The notes: a model not told the origin generated them from the sequence alone. Positions 51,611 through 61,263 are shown, counted from the first letter of the stretch. The stretch is 64,000 bases of DNA from Bryobacterales bacterium (GCA_003164035.1 PLRS01000162.1:1-64000), one strand, 5' to 3'. Numbers and translations are program-made.

Positions 51611-52663
51611 TCAAACCACGTTCAGTTCTTCTTCCGTTTCGGGAATCGCTTCCGCCGTGGTGACGAACGCCGAATACTCCACCGTCACCGCCGTCTGGGC
51701 CGGAAACCAGCGGTACCCAGGCTCGCCGAAAAGCCGTCCCCTGCCGATCATCTGGCGTCGCGATTCCGGCATCGGTGAGGCGCCGAACTCGATTCCCCGT
51801 GTCACCGTTTCTCCGTTCCAGGGCGGCGTGGTACGGCCCTGGTTTTCTTCCCAGATGCCGACCCACGGGAAATCCGCACGCTTCCAGATGTACCCCACCA
51901 GAACCTTCGTCTTGGGCGACCAGGCAAAAAAGAACGCCCTCTCGCGGCTGGGATCCATGAGGTGAGTGGTGAAGCCCCCGCTCACTCGCGCGGCGGTAAA
52001 CGTCCTCAGGTCAGACGTGCCGCCATCCACGCGCGGCACCAGCGGCCAGTCGAACTCGGCGCCCGGCTGCATATAATCGGCGTTGCCGAAAGGTCCCTCG
52101 AATACCTTCGAACGCGTGGCCGGCAGGCGAAACTGGGTCGACCCTTTCTCCAGGAACGGCGGTCCCAAAGTCACATGCTCCGTCCAGGCCGCTGGATGGT
52201 CCAGCTTGGAGAGGTTCCGAACGGTCTCGGAAATTCGCACGAAGGAGCCATCCAGGCGGACGCGCCGCTCGAAGGCCAGTTGCGCCTCCGGCAGGTCCGC
52301 GCTAATTGTCAACCCGCCGTCCGATTCCGCGATCCGGTGGCGCACCACCGGTGCCTCGCCGTGGACCGTAATCCCCGCCGCCGCTTCTTCCGCCGACGGG
52401 CCGCCGAAGGTGTCCAGACACAGGTTATGGCCCATGATGCCAGCCAGCAGTTTGCTTTCCGAATCGTTGCCGTATTGGGGATGCAGGCCGGGGTCGTAGG
52501 CCGAAGGCTCCATGGAGGGCCAGGGCGGCGTCCACAACGGGTTCACGCCGGTCGGTTTGTGCTGGATCTCGGCGATGTGCCCGCCCCCCTCCAGCACGGT
52601 CACGCGCAGATGCTGGTTCTCGATCTCAACCGCGCGCCGGTTCCGATAACTAATGGTCGGCAT
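51611..52663 (-). CDS. Aldose-1-epimerase (mutarotase)-fold protein
   Basis: 350 residues without a signal peptide. The overall beta pattern is that of galactose-mutarotase-like proteins: AVEIENQHLRVTVLEGGGHIAEIQHKPTG at the start, ISETVRNLSKLDHPAAWTEHVTLGPPF in the middle, and GIWEENQGRTTPPWNG, ETVTRGIEFGASPMPESRRQ near the end. The TEHVTLGPPF block supplies the central His of this fold. The sugar substrate is unknown. Repeat family C copies in opposite orientation flank the gene closely on both sides. Confidence 0.7.
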   Translation of the reverse strand: MPTISYRNRRAVEIENQHLRVTVLEGGGHIAEIQHKPTGVNPLWTPPWPSMEPSAYDPGLHPQYGNDSESKLLAGIMGHNLCLDTFGGPSAEEAAAGITVHGEAPVVRHRIAESDGGLTISADLPEAQLAFERRVRLDGSFVRISETVRNLSKLDHPAAWTEHVTLGPPFLEKGSTQFRLPATRSKVFEGPFGNADYMQPGAEFDWPLVPRVDGGTSDLRTFTAARVSGGFTTHLMDPSRERAFFFAWSPKTKVLVGYIWKRADFPWVGIWEENQGRTTPPWNGETVTRGIEFGASPMPESRRQMIGRGRLFGEPGYRWFPAQTAVTVEYSAFVTTAEAIPETEEELNVV

Positions 52664-52761
52664 AACTTAATCAGTAACACACGACGTTGTGGGGCGGGCC
52701 CTCGGCCTGCGGCGGCCTCCCAGGCCGCCTTGCTCGCAACCCAGCCAATCTGCCCGTTATA

Positions 52762-52842
52762 GTGGGACAGGCCTCCTGGCCTGTCCTGTCGCTGGCTGGA
52801 AAAGCCGCTTCGCGCTACGACAGGCCGGGAGGCCTGTCCCAC
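52762..52842. repeat. Palindromic repeat family C, copy 2 (inverted relative to copy 1)
   Basis: The same ends as copy 1, but the centre (CTGTCGCTGGCTGGAAAAGC then CGCTTCGCGCTACGACAG) is the reverse complement of copy 1's, so the two copies face each other around the mutarotase-fold gene. It ends 13 bp from the stop of the next gene. Confidence 0.88.
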
Positions 52843-52854
52843 CGAAAGCACACT

Positions 52855-55800
52855 CTATAGCCCGCCAATCCGCGTCCGCACCGCGTACAGAGCCGATTGC
52901 GTCAGAATGAACAGTGTGCGGCGGTCCTTCCCGCCGAAAACCAGGTCGAGCGGACGCTCCGGCACCGCAATCATATCGATCGGCTTCCCCGCCGCGTTGT
53001 ACACGAACACTTGTCCCGCGGCGAGATAGACGTTCCCGGCACTATCCTGGGTCAGGCTCTCTCCGCCTTGCTCGGCAAAGACTTTGAGCCCCGCAAGAGT
53101 CCCATCCGCATTCACGCTGCCGCTATAAGTCCTCTGCTCCGATTCGTTGGTGACATAGAACGGCTTCCCGGGAACGGCCGTCACCAGGCCGAACGCCTGC
53201 AGGATATCGCCGAACTTATATCCGAAGTAGGGTGGCCCCTGAACGAAAGCATCGTCGGCCGGAATGAAAACGCTGCCATCCGGAGAGACGTACTGATACT
53301 GCATTGGTGTGGTGACAACCTTGGTGAAGAGTTGCTCCAGCGTAGTGTATTCGTAAGTCCTGGTGGAAAGCGTATTGCTGAAATCGCCATTTACATAGTA
53401 GTTCACCGGCAGAATTGCCGACGCTCCCGGCCGCTGGGTGGTACGCTCCGGCGCCAGAATCCCGACTTCGTCTTCCGGCTTGTCCGGACGGAACCAATAC
53501 ACGGTCAAACCCTTCCCACCCGAAGATACAACCATCAGATCGCCCGCTTTGTCGAAGGCGAGATTCACCGGATCGAGCGGATTATCGCGGACCACCGCCA
53601 GGTCCTTCTTTTCCGGCGACCAGCGGTAGATCAGTTGCTGGTGCGCGTCCACGAAATACAATTGACCGTTGGCGTCCACGGCCGCGCCGGAAATGTTGTA
53701 GAAACCGCCCCACAGCTTCTCCACCGCGGCTCCGGAGGCGAGCACGGCGGACGCTCCGCCAGCCTTTGGCGGAGCCGGTTTGCCCGGAATATCCAGCCAC
53801 GCGAACTCCCGGTCGCGTACCTGGGCACCATGCGTCCGATCGACAATGCAGTCCTCGAACGGTACCTTGCCCGATCGGGTGATCTGGCCGCAGCCGTTTT
53901 CGCCGCACCGGGCCGCCGCGCTGTTGTGATCCACGTGGACATTCCGGAAGCGTATGTCACTCGACTCATATAAGTGAACCGCGTACGGCACCGGGTGATA
54001 GCTTCTCACCACGCGGTAGCCATGATAGTTCGCGATGGTGATGTTCTTCGAATTATCGATCTCGAGCGAGATCGCCGCCGCGCTTTCCTCCCGCTCTCCC
54101 TCTGTCTGCAGCGCGTAGAGCTCCCAATTGGCCGCGTGGTCGATCTTGATTTCGGTGCGGACGTGGTGCTCCGACGACAGCTCATAGACATGGCCCGGTG
54201 TGGTGGTGTCGGAGATATAAAGGCCAGTCTGCGCGAAGGTGGAGGGCGTCCAGATATTGGCGAAAGTGCCACCGCCGCCGTGGGTGATCCACAGGCTGGG
54301 ATACTGCCCGTCCCAGCGCCGGTGCGGGTCCGGATCGGAGGCCAGATTGGGGGCATAAGGGTTCACCCGCTGGCCGTTGGGGCCATCGGTTCCGTGGCCT
54401 CCCAGGAAGCGCACGTCGTCCATCAGCGAATCCTTGCCCGCCATCCACAACGCGGCCACCGCGCGGCTGTTGATCCCGCCGGTGTAGAGGCCGATGCCGG
54501 TCACGATATTGTCTCCTCCGCGGGGAGCCTCCAGCAGCGGCCGCGGCGCGCCCGGTCCCTGGAAACCCGGCGTGGAATCGAGAATATCGAACTGTGTCTG
54601 GTCCGGATGAAGCCCGATCAGCACGCTCTCCGGACCCAGCTTCAACGTATCGCTGACGACGTAGTGGCCGGAAGGAATGTAAAGCACGCGATGCTCCGCG
54701 ATCGCCTTCTGAATCAGGGCCGTCTCATCGGTCTTGCCGTCGCCTTTGGCGCCCAGTGTCCGCAAGTTCACCCACTCGGCCATCGGCGGCAAGCCGCGGA
54801 TCGCGCTCGGCGTGGATGGCGGCACAGTCTTCAAAGGCGCGGCATGGTAGCTGGTCTTGATTTCGCCGATGGCGCCTTCCGCGGCGAAAGTGAGGCCGTG
54901 CGACAGGGCAGTTACCTCGTATATCTCTCCCGCCCCGGCAAGCTGCCGCCCGCTCTCTCGAAATCGCGCAAAGACGGGCACCTGGCGGCAAACGATGTTT
55001 TCCAGGTTGATCTCCGTCATCCGGCTGTTCTCATTGCCGATCAGGATGGCGGGGCCGCCGATGTTCTCGAACCGCGCGTCCTTTACCCAAAGCTGGTCGG
55101 AATAATGCGGGTCGATGGCGATGGCGGTGGGCACGTTTCGAAACTCATCGTGGACCAGCGTCAGCCCCGCCTCGTTCTCCCGTATCGCCGCCTCCCGCTG
55201 GCCGTCGAAGGTCGAATCGATCAGCGTGAATTGCCAGGCCGCCGACGGTTTGCGCGTGAGGATGCCATACCGGCCGCCGTGAAAATGCAGGTCTTCCCCC
55301 TCGTTGCCCACATCCTGGAGGCCCGCCAGGCCGGAGCCGATCTGGAAATCCATGTGTGCCAGATAGCCGTGCTGCGCTACGTGAAAACGGATGCCGACGG
55401 CCGCCGCGTTGTCAGCGCCGATCTCGAAATCGATGTTGCTCATGGCGGAATAGAACGTGCCCGGATTGGCATCGAAGATCGTCGAATCTGGCGGAACCGT
55501 TCCCGGCGGCGGATCCGGCATCCGGAAACCCCGGCCCGCGAAGGGGCCGCCGTTCTGTCTCCGTCCTCCCGCGAAGAAAAACATGCAGCCGATTCCCTGC
55601 TGGAATCCCGGCGTGCCGCCCGCCAGCACGAACACCGGACGCTTCCCGCCATAGCCGATCAGCCGCACGCCCGGCCAAACATAAATGGTCCGGGTCACAC
55701 GATAGCGGCCCTCCTGAATAAAGACGATTCCTTCGCGGGTCGTCTCCTGGACTTTGTCCACCGCAGCCTGAACCGCCGCGCTATCGTCGGCCACGCCATC

Positions 55801-55935
55801 GCCTTTGGCCCCGAACTGACCCGCCTCCAGGTATACCGCCTTGGGATCGTCCAGCCGCGCGGGGTAAAACGATGCCCCGCGCGAAGGCAAGCCGCTCGCC
55901 GCCAAAATCACTCCCAGCGCTATGAGTTCTCGCAC
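52855..55935 (-). CDS. Giant secreted protein: two pectate-lyase-fold modules plus SMP-30/NHL-like propeller
   Basis: 1026 residues with a signal peptide (LIALGVILAASGLPSRGA). Module 1 (about 25-350) starts AGQFGAKGDGVADDSAAVQAAV and module 2 (about 385-720) starts LRTLGAKGDGKTDETALIQKAI; both are the Pectate_lyase_3/GH55-like opening of a right-handed beta-helix. From about 745 a propeller follows: LWGGFYNISGAAVDANGQLYFVD, VNLAFDKAGDLMVVSS, YVSPDGSVFIP and LTQDSAGNVYLAAGQVFVYN, as in SMP-30/gluconolactonase proteins. Polysaccharide cleavage or binding is inferred. Confidence 0.82.
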   Translation of the reverse strand: MRELIALGVILAASGLPSRGASFYPARLDDPKAVYLEAGQFGAKGDGVADDSAAVQAAVDKVQETTREGIVFIQEGRYRVTRTIYVWPGVRLIGYGGKRPVFVLAGGTPGFQQGIGCMFFFAGGRRQNGGPFAGRGFRMPDPPPGTVPPDSTIFDANPGTFYSAMSNIDFEIGADNAAAVGIRFHVAQHGYLAHMDFQIGSGLAGLQDVGNEGEDLHFHGGRYGILTRKPSAAWQFTLIDSTFDGQREAAIRENEAGLTLVHDEFRNVPTAIAIDPHYSDQLWVKDARFENIGGPAILIGNENSRMTEINLENIVCRQVPVFARFRESGRQLAGAGEIYEVTALSHGLTFAAEGAIGEIKTSYHAAPLKTVPPSTPSAIRGLPPMAEWVNLRTLGAKGDGKTDETALIQKAIAEHRVLYIPSGHYVVSDTLKLGPESVLIGLHPDQTQFDILDSTPGFQGPGAPRPLLEAPRGGDNIVTGIGLYTGGINSRAVAALWMAGKDSLMDDVRFLGGHGTDGPNGQRVNPYAPNLASDPDPHRRWDGQYPSLWITHGGGGTFANIWTPSTFAQTGLYISDTTTPGHVYELSSEHHVRTEIKIDHAANWELYALQTEGEREESAAAISLEIDNSKNITIANYHGYRVVRSYHPVPYAVHLYESSDIRFRNVHVDHNSAAARCGENGCGQITRSGKVPFEDCIVDRTHGAQVRDREFAWLDIPGKPAPPKAGGASAVLASGAAVEKLWGGFYNISGAAVDANGQLYFVDAHQQLIYRWSPEKKDLAVVRDNPLDPVNLAFDKAGDLMVVSSGGKGLTVYWFRPDKPEDEVGILAPERTTQRPGASAILPVNYYVNGDFSNTLSTRTYEYTTLEQLFTKVVTTPMQYQYVSPDGSVFIPADDAFVQGPPYFGYKFGDILQAFGLVTAVPGKPFYVTNESEQRTYSGSVNADGTLAGLKVFAEQGGESLTQDSAGNVYLAAGQVFVYNAAGKPIDMIAVPERPLDLVFGGKDRRTLFILTQSALYAVRTRIGGL

Positions 55936-56005
55936 CGATCTCTCCTCAACCTCGTGGTTGTTGCAAGCTCATTCTATCTCGCGTCGATCTCGCCGCCGCC
56001 CTCGC

Positions 56006-59000
56006 TCACTTCGCCAAATTGAACCCCTCCACCACTACCTTTGGCCGCTCCCCGCGCGTGTCCGCGTCCTCCAGGCGAGTCACAATCGTCTTCCGCTCGT
56101 CCGGCATCAGCGCCACGTAGTTGTCGCTATAGATCGCCGGCAGAATGCGGTCGCCCGTTTGTTCGCGCACGGCCTTCACGCGCACCATCAGCGCCGGCTG
56201 CGCGGAGGTATTGTGCAGTTGCGTGGTCAGCACCCACCCGTCGCGCCGTTCGATCGTGGTGTTCGCTTCCACCGTGACCTTGGGCAGCGCGCGGATGGCG
56301 GCGAAATGGTTTTCCGCCGTGCCGCGCATATAGAAATTTTCCGAAACCACTTCGCCCGCGCGCGTCAGCTTCAAACGAATGAAGTGTATCGGCGTGAGTC
56401 CTGCCGGGTACTCCAGATGAATGGGCGCAACCGTGCTGTCTTCGCCGCTCTCCACCGCCGCGCTCTTCTCCCATTTCACGCTTCCATCCAGGTTCAGAAT
56501 CTGCGCCGAAACGCTGAGGCCCGTGGCGTTGCCGCCGCTGTAGTTCACCACTTCCACGTTGTCGCCCACCGGGTTCCATTGCACGTGCAGCGGCTCGGAA
56601 CCTTTCTTGGCGCCAAAATAACCGCCGTTCACCTCAAAGTAGTAGTCGTAAGTCTGCCACACGAACGATGGCCACGCCGGATGGCTCATCCACAGCAGCA
56701 TGCCCATGCGGTTGCGGCTCTGCGCTTCGAACATGGCCCGGTACCCGTCGTAGTTGATGAACTGCGCCAGCCCGGTCCATTCCGCCGCGTCTTTCGCCCC
56801 GCCGTAGCCGACGTCGATCGCCTCGCGGAAAGCCGCCCCGCCCTGCGCCCCCTGCAGAACGAAATCGTGCAGAGCCCAAACGTCGTCCTGCGGCCATAGA
56901 TCCTCCTCCGGCATCATGGCGCGCAGGCTGTCAAAGGTCGGAATGTCGGGCATGCCAAGCTCGCTGTGCATCTTCGGGGTAGCGCGCTGGGCGAAGTAAA
57001 AGCGCGGCGGCATGGCGCGATACGGCCCATGCCCGCTGACCACGTCGTCCGCCGAGCTGGGAATGTAATGAAGCGACGGCGCCAGCTCCGCCAGAATGCG
57101 GCGCAGCCCCCGCTCGATCGGGTCCGGCGGATAGCCTTCGTTACGCCCCACGTACAGCCCGATCGAAGCGTGCCGCCGGTTGCGCAGAACGTAGTCGCGC
57201 GCGTTGGCCAGGAACATGGCATTGTCGTTCGGGTCCGGCCCGTCAAACGGATTGGCCAGCCAGAAATCCTGCCATACCACGATGCCGTATTTATCGCAGG
57301 CATCGTAAAATGCGTCGTCGCCGGTTTGCCCCACCCAGTTGCGGATCATGGTGAAATTCTGGTCGCGGTGATAGCGCACCGCCGCATCGTATTCGCGCGC
57401 GCGATACCGCAGCATCGATTCCGGAAATCCCCAGCTTCCGCCGCGCCCCACGAATCGCCGCCCGTTGATCCAGATGCGCAGCGTGTGATTGTCTTCGCTG
57501 TAAGTGAAACGGCGCACGCCGGCGCGGAACAATTGCCGATCGGACACCGCGCCGCCGATGGCGAAGCCCACCTCCACCGGGTACAGGTTCGGCTCGCCAT
57601 AGCCATTGGGCCACCACAATTTCGGCTTTTGCAAATGCAGCGTCGGGTGGTCGGCCGCATCGAGTTTGACCACGCGGCTTTCGTGCGCCGCCAGCGTCAC
57701 CGCCTGTTCGAAACCTGCTTCGCCGAACCGTCCGCGCAGCATTCCGCTCACCGGCGCGCCGCTGCGGTTCACCAGGTTCGTCTCGATATGCATATCCGCG
57801 CTCGATCCATCCGCCGCCAGCGCCACCGTATCGGCCTCGGAATTCTCTACCGTCACCGCGCCGCTCTGGGTCAGAGACACGCCGGCCCAAATTCCGGTGT
57901 CGCGCCCGCGAACCGTCGGAATCCAGTCCCAGCCGATGGCGGCGTGGTAGGTGGGGTTGTCGGCCCCCGGAGCGCCGCCGTTCTTGGTCGGATATTGCAG
58001 CGTTTTCTCCTTCACGCTGCCTGGCGTCGCCAGCTTCTCCACCCGCACCGCCAGGGCGTTCACCTGGCCCGGGCGCACCAGCGCCGTCACGTCGAAGCGT
58101 GCCCGCACGAACCCACCTTCGATCCGTCCCAACCGCTGCCCGTTCAGAAACACTTCCGCCTTCCAGTTGATGCCGTCGAAGTCCAGGAACGCGCGCCGGC
58201 CCGCCACCAGCCGAGGCGCGGTGAATTCGTCGCGATACCAGAAATCGCCGCAGAAGAAAGAATCCGAGATGGCGAGCTGGTTGGCGCCGAAGTTAGGATC
58301 GGGAATCGCGCCCGCATTCCACCAACTCGAAATCACCGTGGCGGGAACCGTGGCAACCATCCACGACGAATCGGCGAACCCCGGCGTCGCGAGCGCCGCA
58401 CCGGCCGCATGAACCTGCGATGCGCGTTCGATCCGCCATTTGCCTCCCGCCAGCTCCAGCCGCCCATCCGCGCTCACCGCGGCCGGCGCCCGCTTGGCCT
58501 TCGGCACCGGCCCGCCTTTGCCATACACTTCGAACTCGCTCAAGATGTACGGCTCGTCAGCCTGCGCGCGCGTCAGCCACAGCCGCACCCAGCGCGCGTG
58601 GGCCGGGCTCGCCAGATGGATATCGTCGGTCAATCCGGCGCCTTCCGCCAGCGGCTGCAGGGTGCGCCATGCGTGGCCGCCATCGGAGATTTGAATCTCA
58701 CCCGTCGCCGCGCGATGAATCCAGTAAAGCGCCACTCGGTCGAAGGTGCAGTCCGCTCCCAGGTCCACCGAAACCCATTCGCTGCCCGCGCCGGCGCTCC
58801 GCCACGCGCTGGTGAAGTCGTACGGGCCGCCAACGCGTACCCGCTGTTGTCCGCGATAGAACCGCGCTTCGGCCACGTGCCACTCCACCGGCCGGCCGCT
58901 TTCGAAATCGAAGCGATAGAAACGCACCGCCGCGCTGCTTGCGGGCCAGCCGATCGATGCCTTCCACTCGCCGGTGGGATGGGCCATGCCATAAGCGCGT

Positions 59001-59506
59001 CCCAATTCCCGCCAAGCCTTGCCATCGGCCGACCCCGAAACCACCGCCGCCCATTCCTGGTTTTCCGGCGGACGGCCTTCCACCGTGCCTTCCAGTTCCA
59101 CCCGGTCGATTCCCGGCGGCGCGTCACCGCCCCATTCCAGTTCCACCCACGTCCGCGTCCCGCTCAGGTCGACCGTGGTCCACCAATTATCGTCGAACAG
59201 CAGCTCCCGCTGATTCTTCGGCACCATCCCCTGCTGGCTCGTCCGCACCGCGATCCACCGCGGCTGGCGCGTTTCGCGAATCCCATCCGTCACAAGCTGG
59301 GCCGTCAGGTTGTAATCGTAGCTGCTCGATTGATACGCCGGCCGGTGCAGCGCCAGGTTGCGGTAAGTGGTGGAATCGATTTCGAAGGAAGGAGACCAAT
59401 CCTCGCGCGGATCGCCCGGATAGACGCCGACGCCGCGGGTGTAAATCTGCGCCGCCAGCGGCGAGATCGCCGCCAGCAGCAGAATCAGTTCTCGATGGAA
59501 CATCAT
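56006..59506 (-). CDS. GH2-family glycosidase with two discoidin-like domains, secreted
   Basis: 1166 residues with a signal peptide (RELILLLAAISPLAAQ). Two F5/8-type discoidin-like domains come first (about 45-225 LALHRPAYQSSSYDYN, and 225-330 WVSVDLGADCTFDRVALYWI). The GH2 part follows: a jelly-roll (FWYRDEFTAPR, FDGINWKAEVFLNGQRLG), an Ig-like domain (LWWPNGYGEPNLYPVEV) and a barrel with MIRNWVGQTGDDAFYDACDKYGI, GLYVGRNEGYPP (acid/base Glu) and MHSELGMPDIP (nucleophile Glu). The closest types are beta-mannosidase and exo-beta-glucosaminidase. It is part of the saccharide cluster. Confidence 0.88.
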   Translation of the reverse strand: MMFHRELILLLAAISPLAAQIYTRGVGVYPGDPREDWSPSFEIDSTTYRNLALHRPAYQSSSYDYNLTAQLVTDGIRETRQPRWIAVRTSQQGMVPKNQRELLFDDNWWTTVDLSGTRTWVELEWGGDAPPGIDRVELEGTVEGRPPENQEWAAVVSGSADGKAWRELGRAYGMAHPTGEWKASIGWPASSAAVRFYRFDFESGRPVEWHVAEARFYRGQQRVRVGGPYDFTSAWRSAGAGSEWVSVDLGADCTFDRVALYWIHRAATGEIQISDGGHAWRTLQPLAEGAGLTDDIHLASPAHARWVRLWLTRAQADEPYILSEFEVYGKGGPVPKAKRAPAAVSADGRLELAGGKWRIERASQVHAAGAALATPGFADSSWMVATVPATVISSWWNAGAIPDPNFGANQLAISDSFFCGDFWYRDEFTAPRLVAGRRAFLDFDGINWKAEVFLNGQRLGRIEGGFVRARFDVTALVRPGQVNALAVRVEKLATPGSVKEKTLQYPTKNGGAPGADNPTYHAAIGWDWIPTVRGRDTGIWAGVSLTQSGAVTVENSEADTVALAADGSSADMHIETNLVNRSGAPVSGMLRGRFGEAGFEQAVTLAAHESRVVKLDAADHPTLHLQKPKLWWPNGYGEPNLYPVEVGFAIGGAVSDRQLFRAGVRRFTYSEDNHTLRIWINGRRFVGRGGSWGFPESMLRYRAREYDAAVRYHRDQNFTMIRNWVGQTGDDAFYDACDKYGIVVWQDFWLANPFDGPDPNDNAMFLANARDYVLRNRRHASIGLYVGRNEGYPPDPIERGLRRILAELAPSLHYIPSSADDVVSGHGPYRAMPPRFYFAQRATPKMHSELGMPDIPTFDSLRAMMPEEDLWPQDDVWALHDFVLQGAQGGAAFREAIDVGYGGAKDAAEWTGLAQFINYDGYRAMFEAQSRNRMGMLLWMSHPAWPSFVWQTYDYYFEVNGGYFGAKKGSEPLHVQWNPVGDNVEVVNYSGGNATGLSVSAQILNLDGSVKWEKSAAVESGEDSTVAPIHLEYPAGLTPIHFIRLKLTRAGEVVSENFYMRGTAENHFAAIRALPKVTVEANTTIERRDGWVLTTQLHNTSAQPALMVRVKAVREQTGDRILPAIYSDNYVALMPDERKTIVTRLEDADTRGERPKVVVEGFNLAK

Positions 59507-59525
59507 GGCCGTTACCTCGTTTCAA

Positions 59526-59609
59526 AACGACCGCTACCTGACGGTCGCGGCTCGGTAAAACGGGCGGAATCGTCGCGCTTCCGAGCCGCGACCGTCAGGG
59601 AGCGGTTAC
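59526..59609. repeat. Palindromic repeat family B, copy 5
   Basis: CGACCGCTACCTGACGGTCG at the left is mirrored by CGACCGTCAGGGAGCGGTTA at the right. It lies between the GH2 start and the 3' end of the symporter gene, and the right arm contains the symporter's stop codon and last residues. Confidence 0.85.
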
Positions 59610-60887
59610 ACGCCGCGACCCTACAAATCCGTAAAACACAATATATAGGTAGCAAACCGCGGGCAGCAGAAACGCGATCTGCAAGCCGATCCGGTCCGCC
59701 AGCGCGCCTTCCGCGATGGGAATGATGGCGCCGCCCACGATGGCCGCGATCAGGATTCCCGATCCCTGCCCCGTCAGCTTCCCCAACCCGTCGATCCCCA
59801 GCGTGAAGATACTCGGAAACATGGTGGAATTCATCAGCCCCACCAGGATGATGCTCCACATCGCCGCCTGCCCGCTCGTCCCCACCGACGTCAGCACCAG
59901 CGCGCAGGCCGCCAGCGCGCTCAGCCCCAGCAACGTCCCGGTTCGCACCACCCGCAGAATCGCCGACCCCGCGAACCGCCCCACCATGGCCCCGCCCCAG
60001 TACAGCGACACATATTTCGCCGCCTGCTGCGCGCCCAGCCCGGCGATTTTGGGCTGCATGAAATAGCTCACCAGAAAACTGCCGATGGCCACTTCCGCTC
60101 CCACATAAAGAAAGATGGCCACCGCTCCCAGCACCAGCGGCCGATGCCGCCAGGCCGTGTCGCCCTCCACGTGGGTGTGATGGCTGGGGTCTTCGATCGA
60201 GGCCAGCGTCGGCAGGCGAAACCACGCGATCGCCAGCGCCAGCAGTCCCAGCAGAATGGCGATTCCCACGTAGGGCTTGATCACCGTGGAAGCCTCCAGC
60301 AGCTTGTGCGCCTGCACCTGCACCGCCGTCATGCCGGCGGTTTCGTTGGTGCCGGTGGCGGCGGAGAGAATCAGGAAACCGCCCACCCACGGCCCAATCG
60401 TGGTCCCGAGCGAGTTCAGCGCCTGCGCCAAGTTGAGACGGCTCGACGCGCCTTCCGGCGGCCCCAGCACCGCTACGTACGGATTGGCCGATACCTGCAG
60501 CAGCGTCATCCCCGACGCCACCACGAACAGGCCGGAGAGAAATACCCCGTAACTCGGAATCGTCGCCGCCGGCACGAACATCAGCGCGCCCAACCCCATC
60601 ACCCCCAGCCCCACCGCGATGCTGCGGTGATACCCAATCCACGCAATCACTTTGGCCGCCGGCATCGACATCAGGAAATACGCCGAGAAGAAAGTGAACT
60701 GAATCAGCATCGTCTCGGTGTAATTGAGCGCGAAAATGGCCTTCAGGTGGGGCACCAGGATGTCGTTGAGCACGGTCACGAATCCCCACATAAAGAAGAC
60801 CGACGAAATCACGGCCATGGCGGAGCCATAACTCCGCGAAGGTACCGGCGCGGCCGCCGCGCGAGGTTCGGATCGGTTGATGTTCAT
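59595..60887 (-). CDS. FucP/GluP-type sugar:proton symporter (MFS)
   Basis: About 430 residues with about twelve helices. MAVISSVFFMWGFVTVLNDIL opens the first helix and the FucP/GluP signature LLQVSANPYVAVLG ... SSRLNLAQALNSLGTTIGPWVGG lies around residues 125-180. These carriers import fucose, glucose, galactose or similar monosaccharides with protons, fitting uptake of sugars released by the neighbouring GH2 and pectate-lyase-type enzymes. ATG 60887 is preferred over 60941. The last residues (RRVTAP-stop) are encoded by the family B repeat, so the native C-terminus was probably replaced when the repeat inserted. Confidence 0.9.
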   Translation of the reverse strand: MNINRSEPRAAAAPVPSRSYGSAMAVISSVFFMWGFVTVLNDILVPHLKAIFALNYTETMLIQFTFFSAYFLMSMPAAKVIAWIGYHRSIAVGLGVMGLGALMFVPAATIPSYGVFLSGLFVVASGMTLLQVSANPYVAVLGPPEGASSRLNLAQALNSLGTTIGPWVGGFLILSAATGTNETAGMTAVQVQAHKLLEASTVIKPYVGIAILLGLLALAIAWFRLPTLASIEDPSHHTHVEGDTAWRHRPLVLGAVAIFLYVGAEVAIGSFLVSYFMQPKIAGLGAQQAAKYVSLYWGGAMVGRFAGSAILRVVRTGTLLGLSALAACALVLTSVGTSGQAAMWSIILVGLMNSTMFPSIFTLGIDGLGKLTGQGSGILIAAIVGGAIIPIAEGALADRIGLQIAFLLPAVCYLYIVFYGFVGSRRVTAP

Positions 60888-60958
60888 GGCGAAAAGCGGC
60901 CTCGGCTCGACCGAAGCCCGTAATATTAAAGCACGCGGCACGGTGCGCCGGCAGCGTT

Positions 60959-61168
60959 AAGGCGATCAAGAACCGCCGGGTCTACAGAACTCCGTCGTAT
61001 GCCGACTCCAACCAATTCCTGGACGAGCCCCTGTTGCTCGATTGGCTTGCGGAAATCATTCATCCGGATGCAATGCCTCGTCGCCTTCGTGCGGAATACA
61101 GAGAAACCTATCGGGAAGTGTTTCACTACGGTCTGACCGACGATGCGATCGATCGTGCCATTACCTGA
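60959..61168 (+). other. Start-less coding-like fragment, about 70 aa
   Basis: An open frame reading KAIKNRRVYRTPSYADSNQF, LDEPLLLDWLAEIIHPDAM and YREVFHYGLTDDAIDRAIT, then TGA. It is clearly protein-like but lacks ATG/GTG/TTG near its start and is open further upstream without sense. No domain is recognised. It lies directly before the radical-SAM-like fragment and may be part of the same decayed locus. Confidence 0.45.
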
Positions 61169-61263
61169 AAGAAAATCTGCATTCGGCCGAATACGAGCGG
61201 TTCATGAGGCAAGTTGATTCTCCGCAAGCGGAGGGCCGAGTCCGGAATCGGTAATTCTGCATT

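Noticed and set aside
53974-56022. 682-aa plus-strand frame opposite the pectate-lyase-fold gene
   Set aside because: Antisense shadow of a gene with a signal peptide and clear modules.
56966-59725. 919-aa plus-strand frame opposite the GH2 gene
   Set aside because: Arg/His/Pro-rich antisense shadow in high-GC DNA; the minus strand encodes a full GH2 enzyme.
60926-61126. 66-aa minus-strand gene upstream of the symporter
   Set aside because: The plus-strand frame over the same bases is more protein-like, and the minus frame has no ribosome-binding site.
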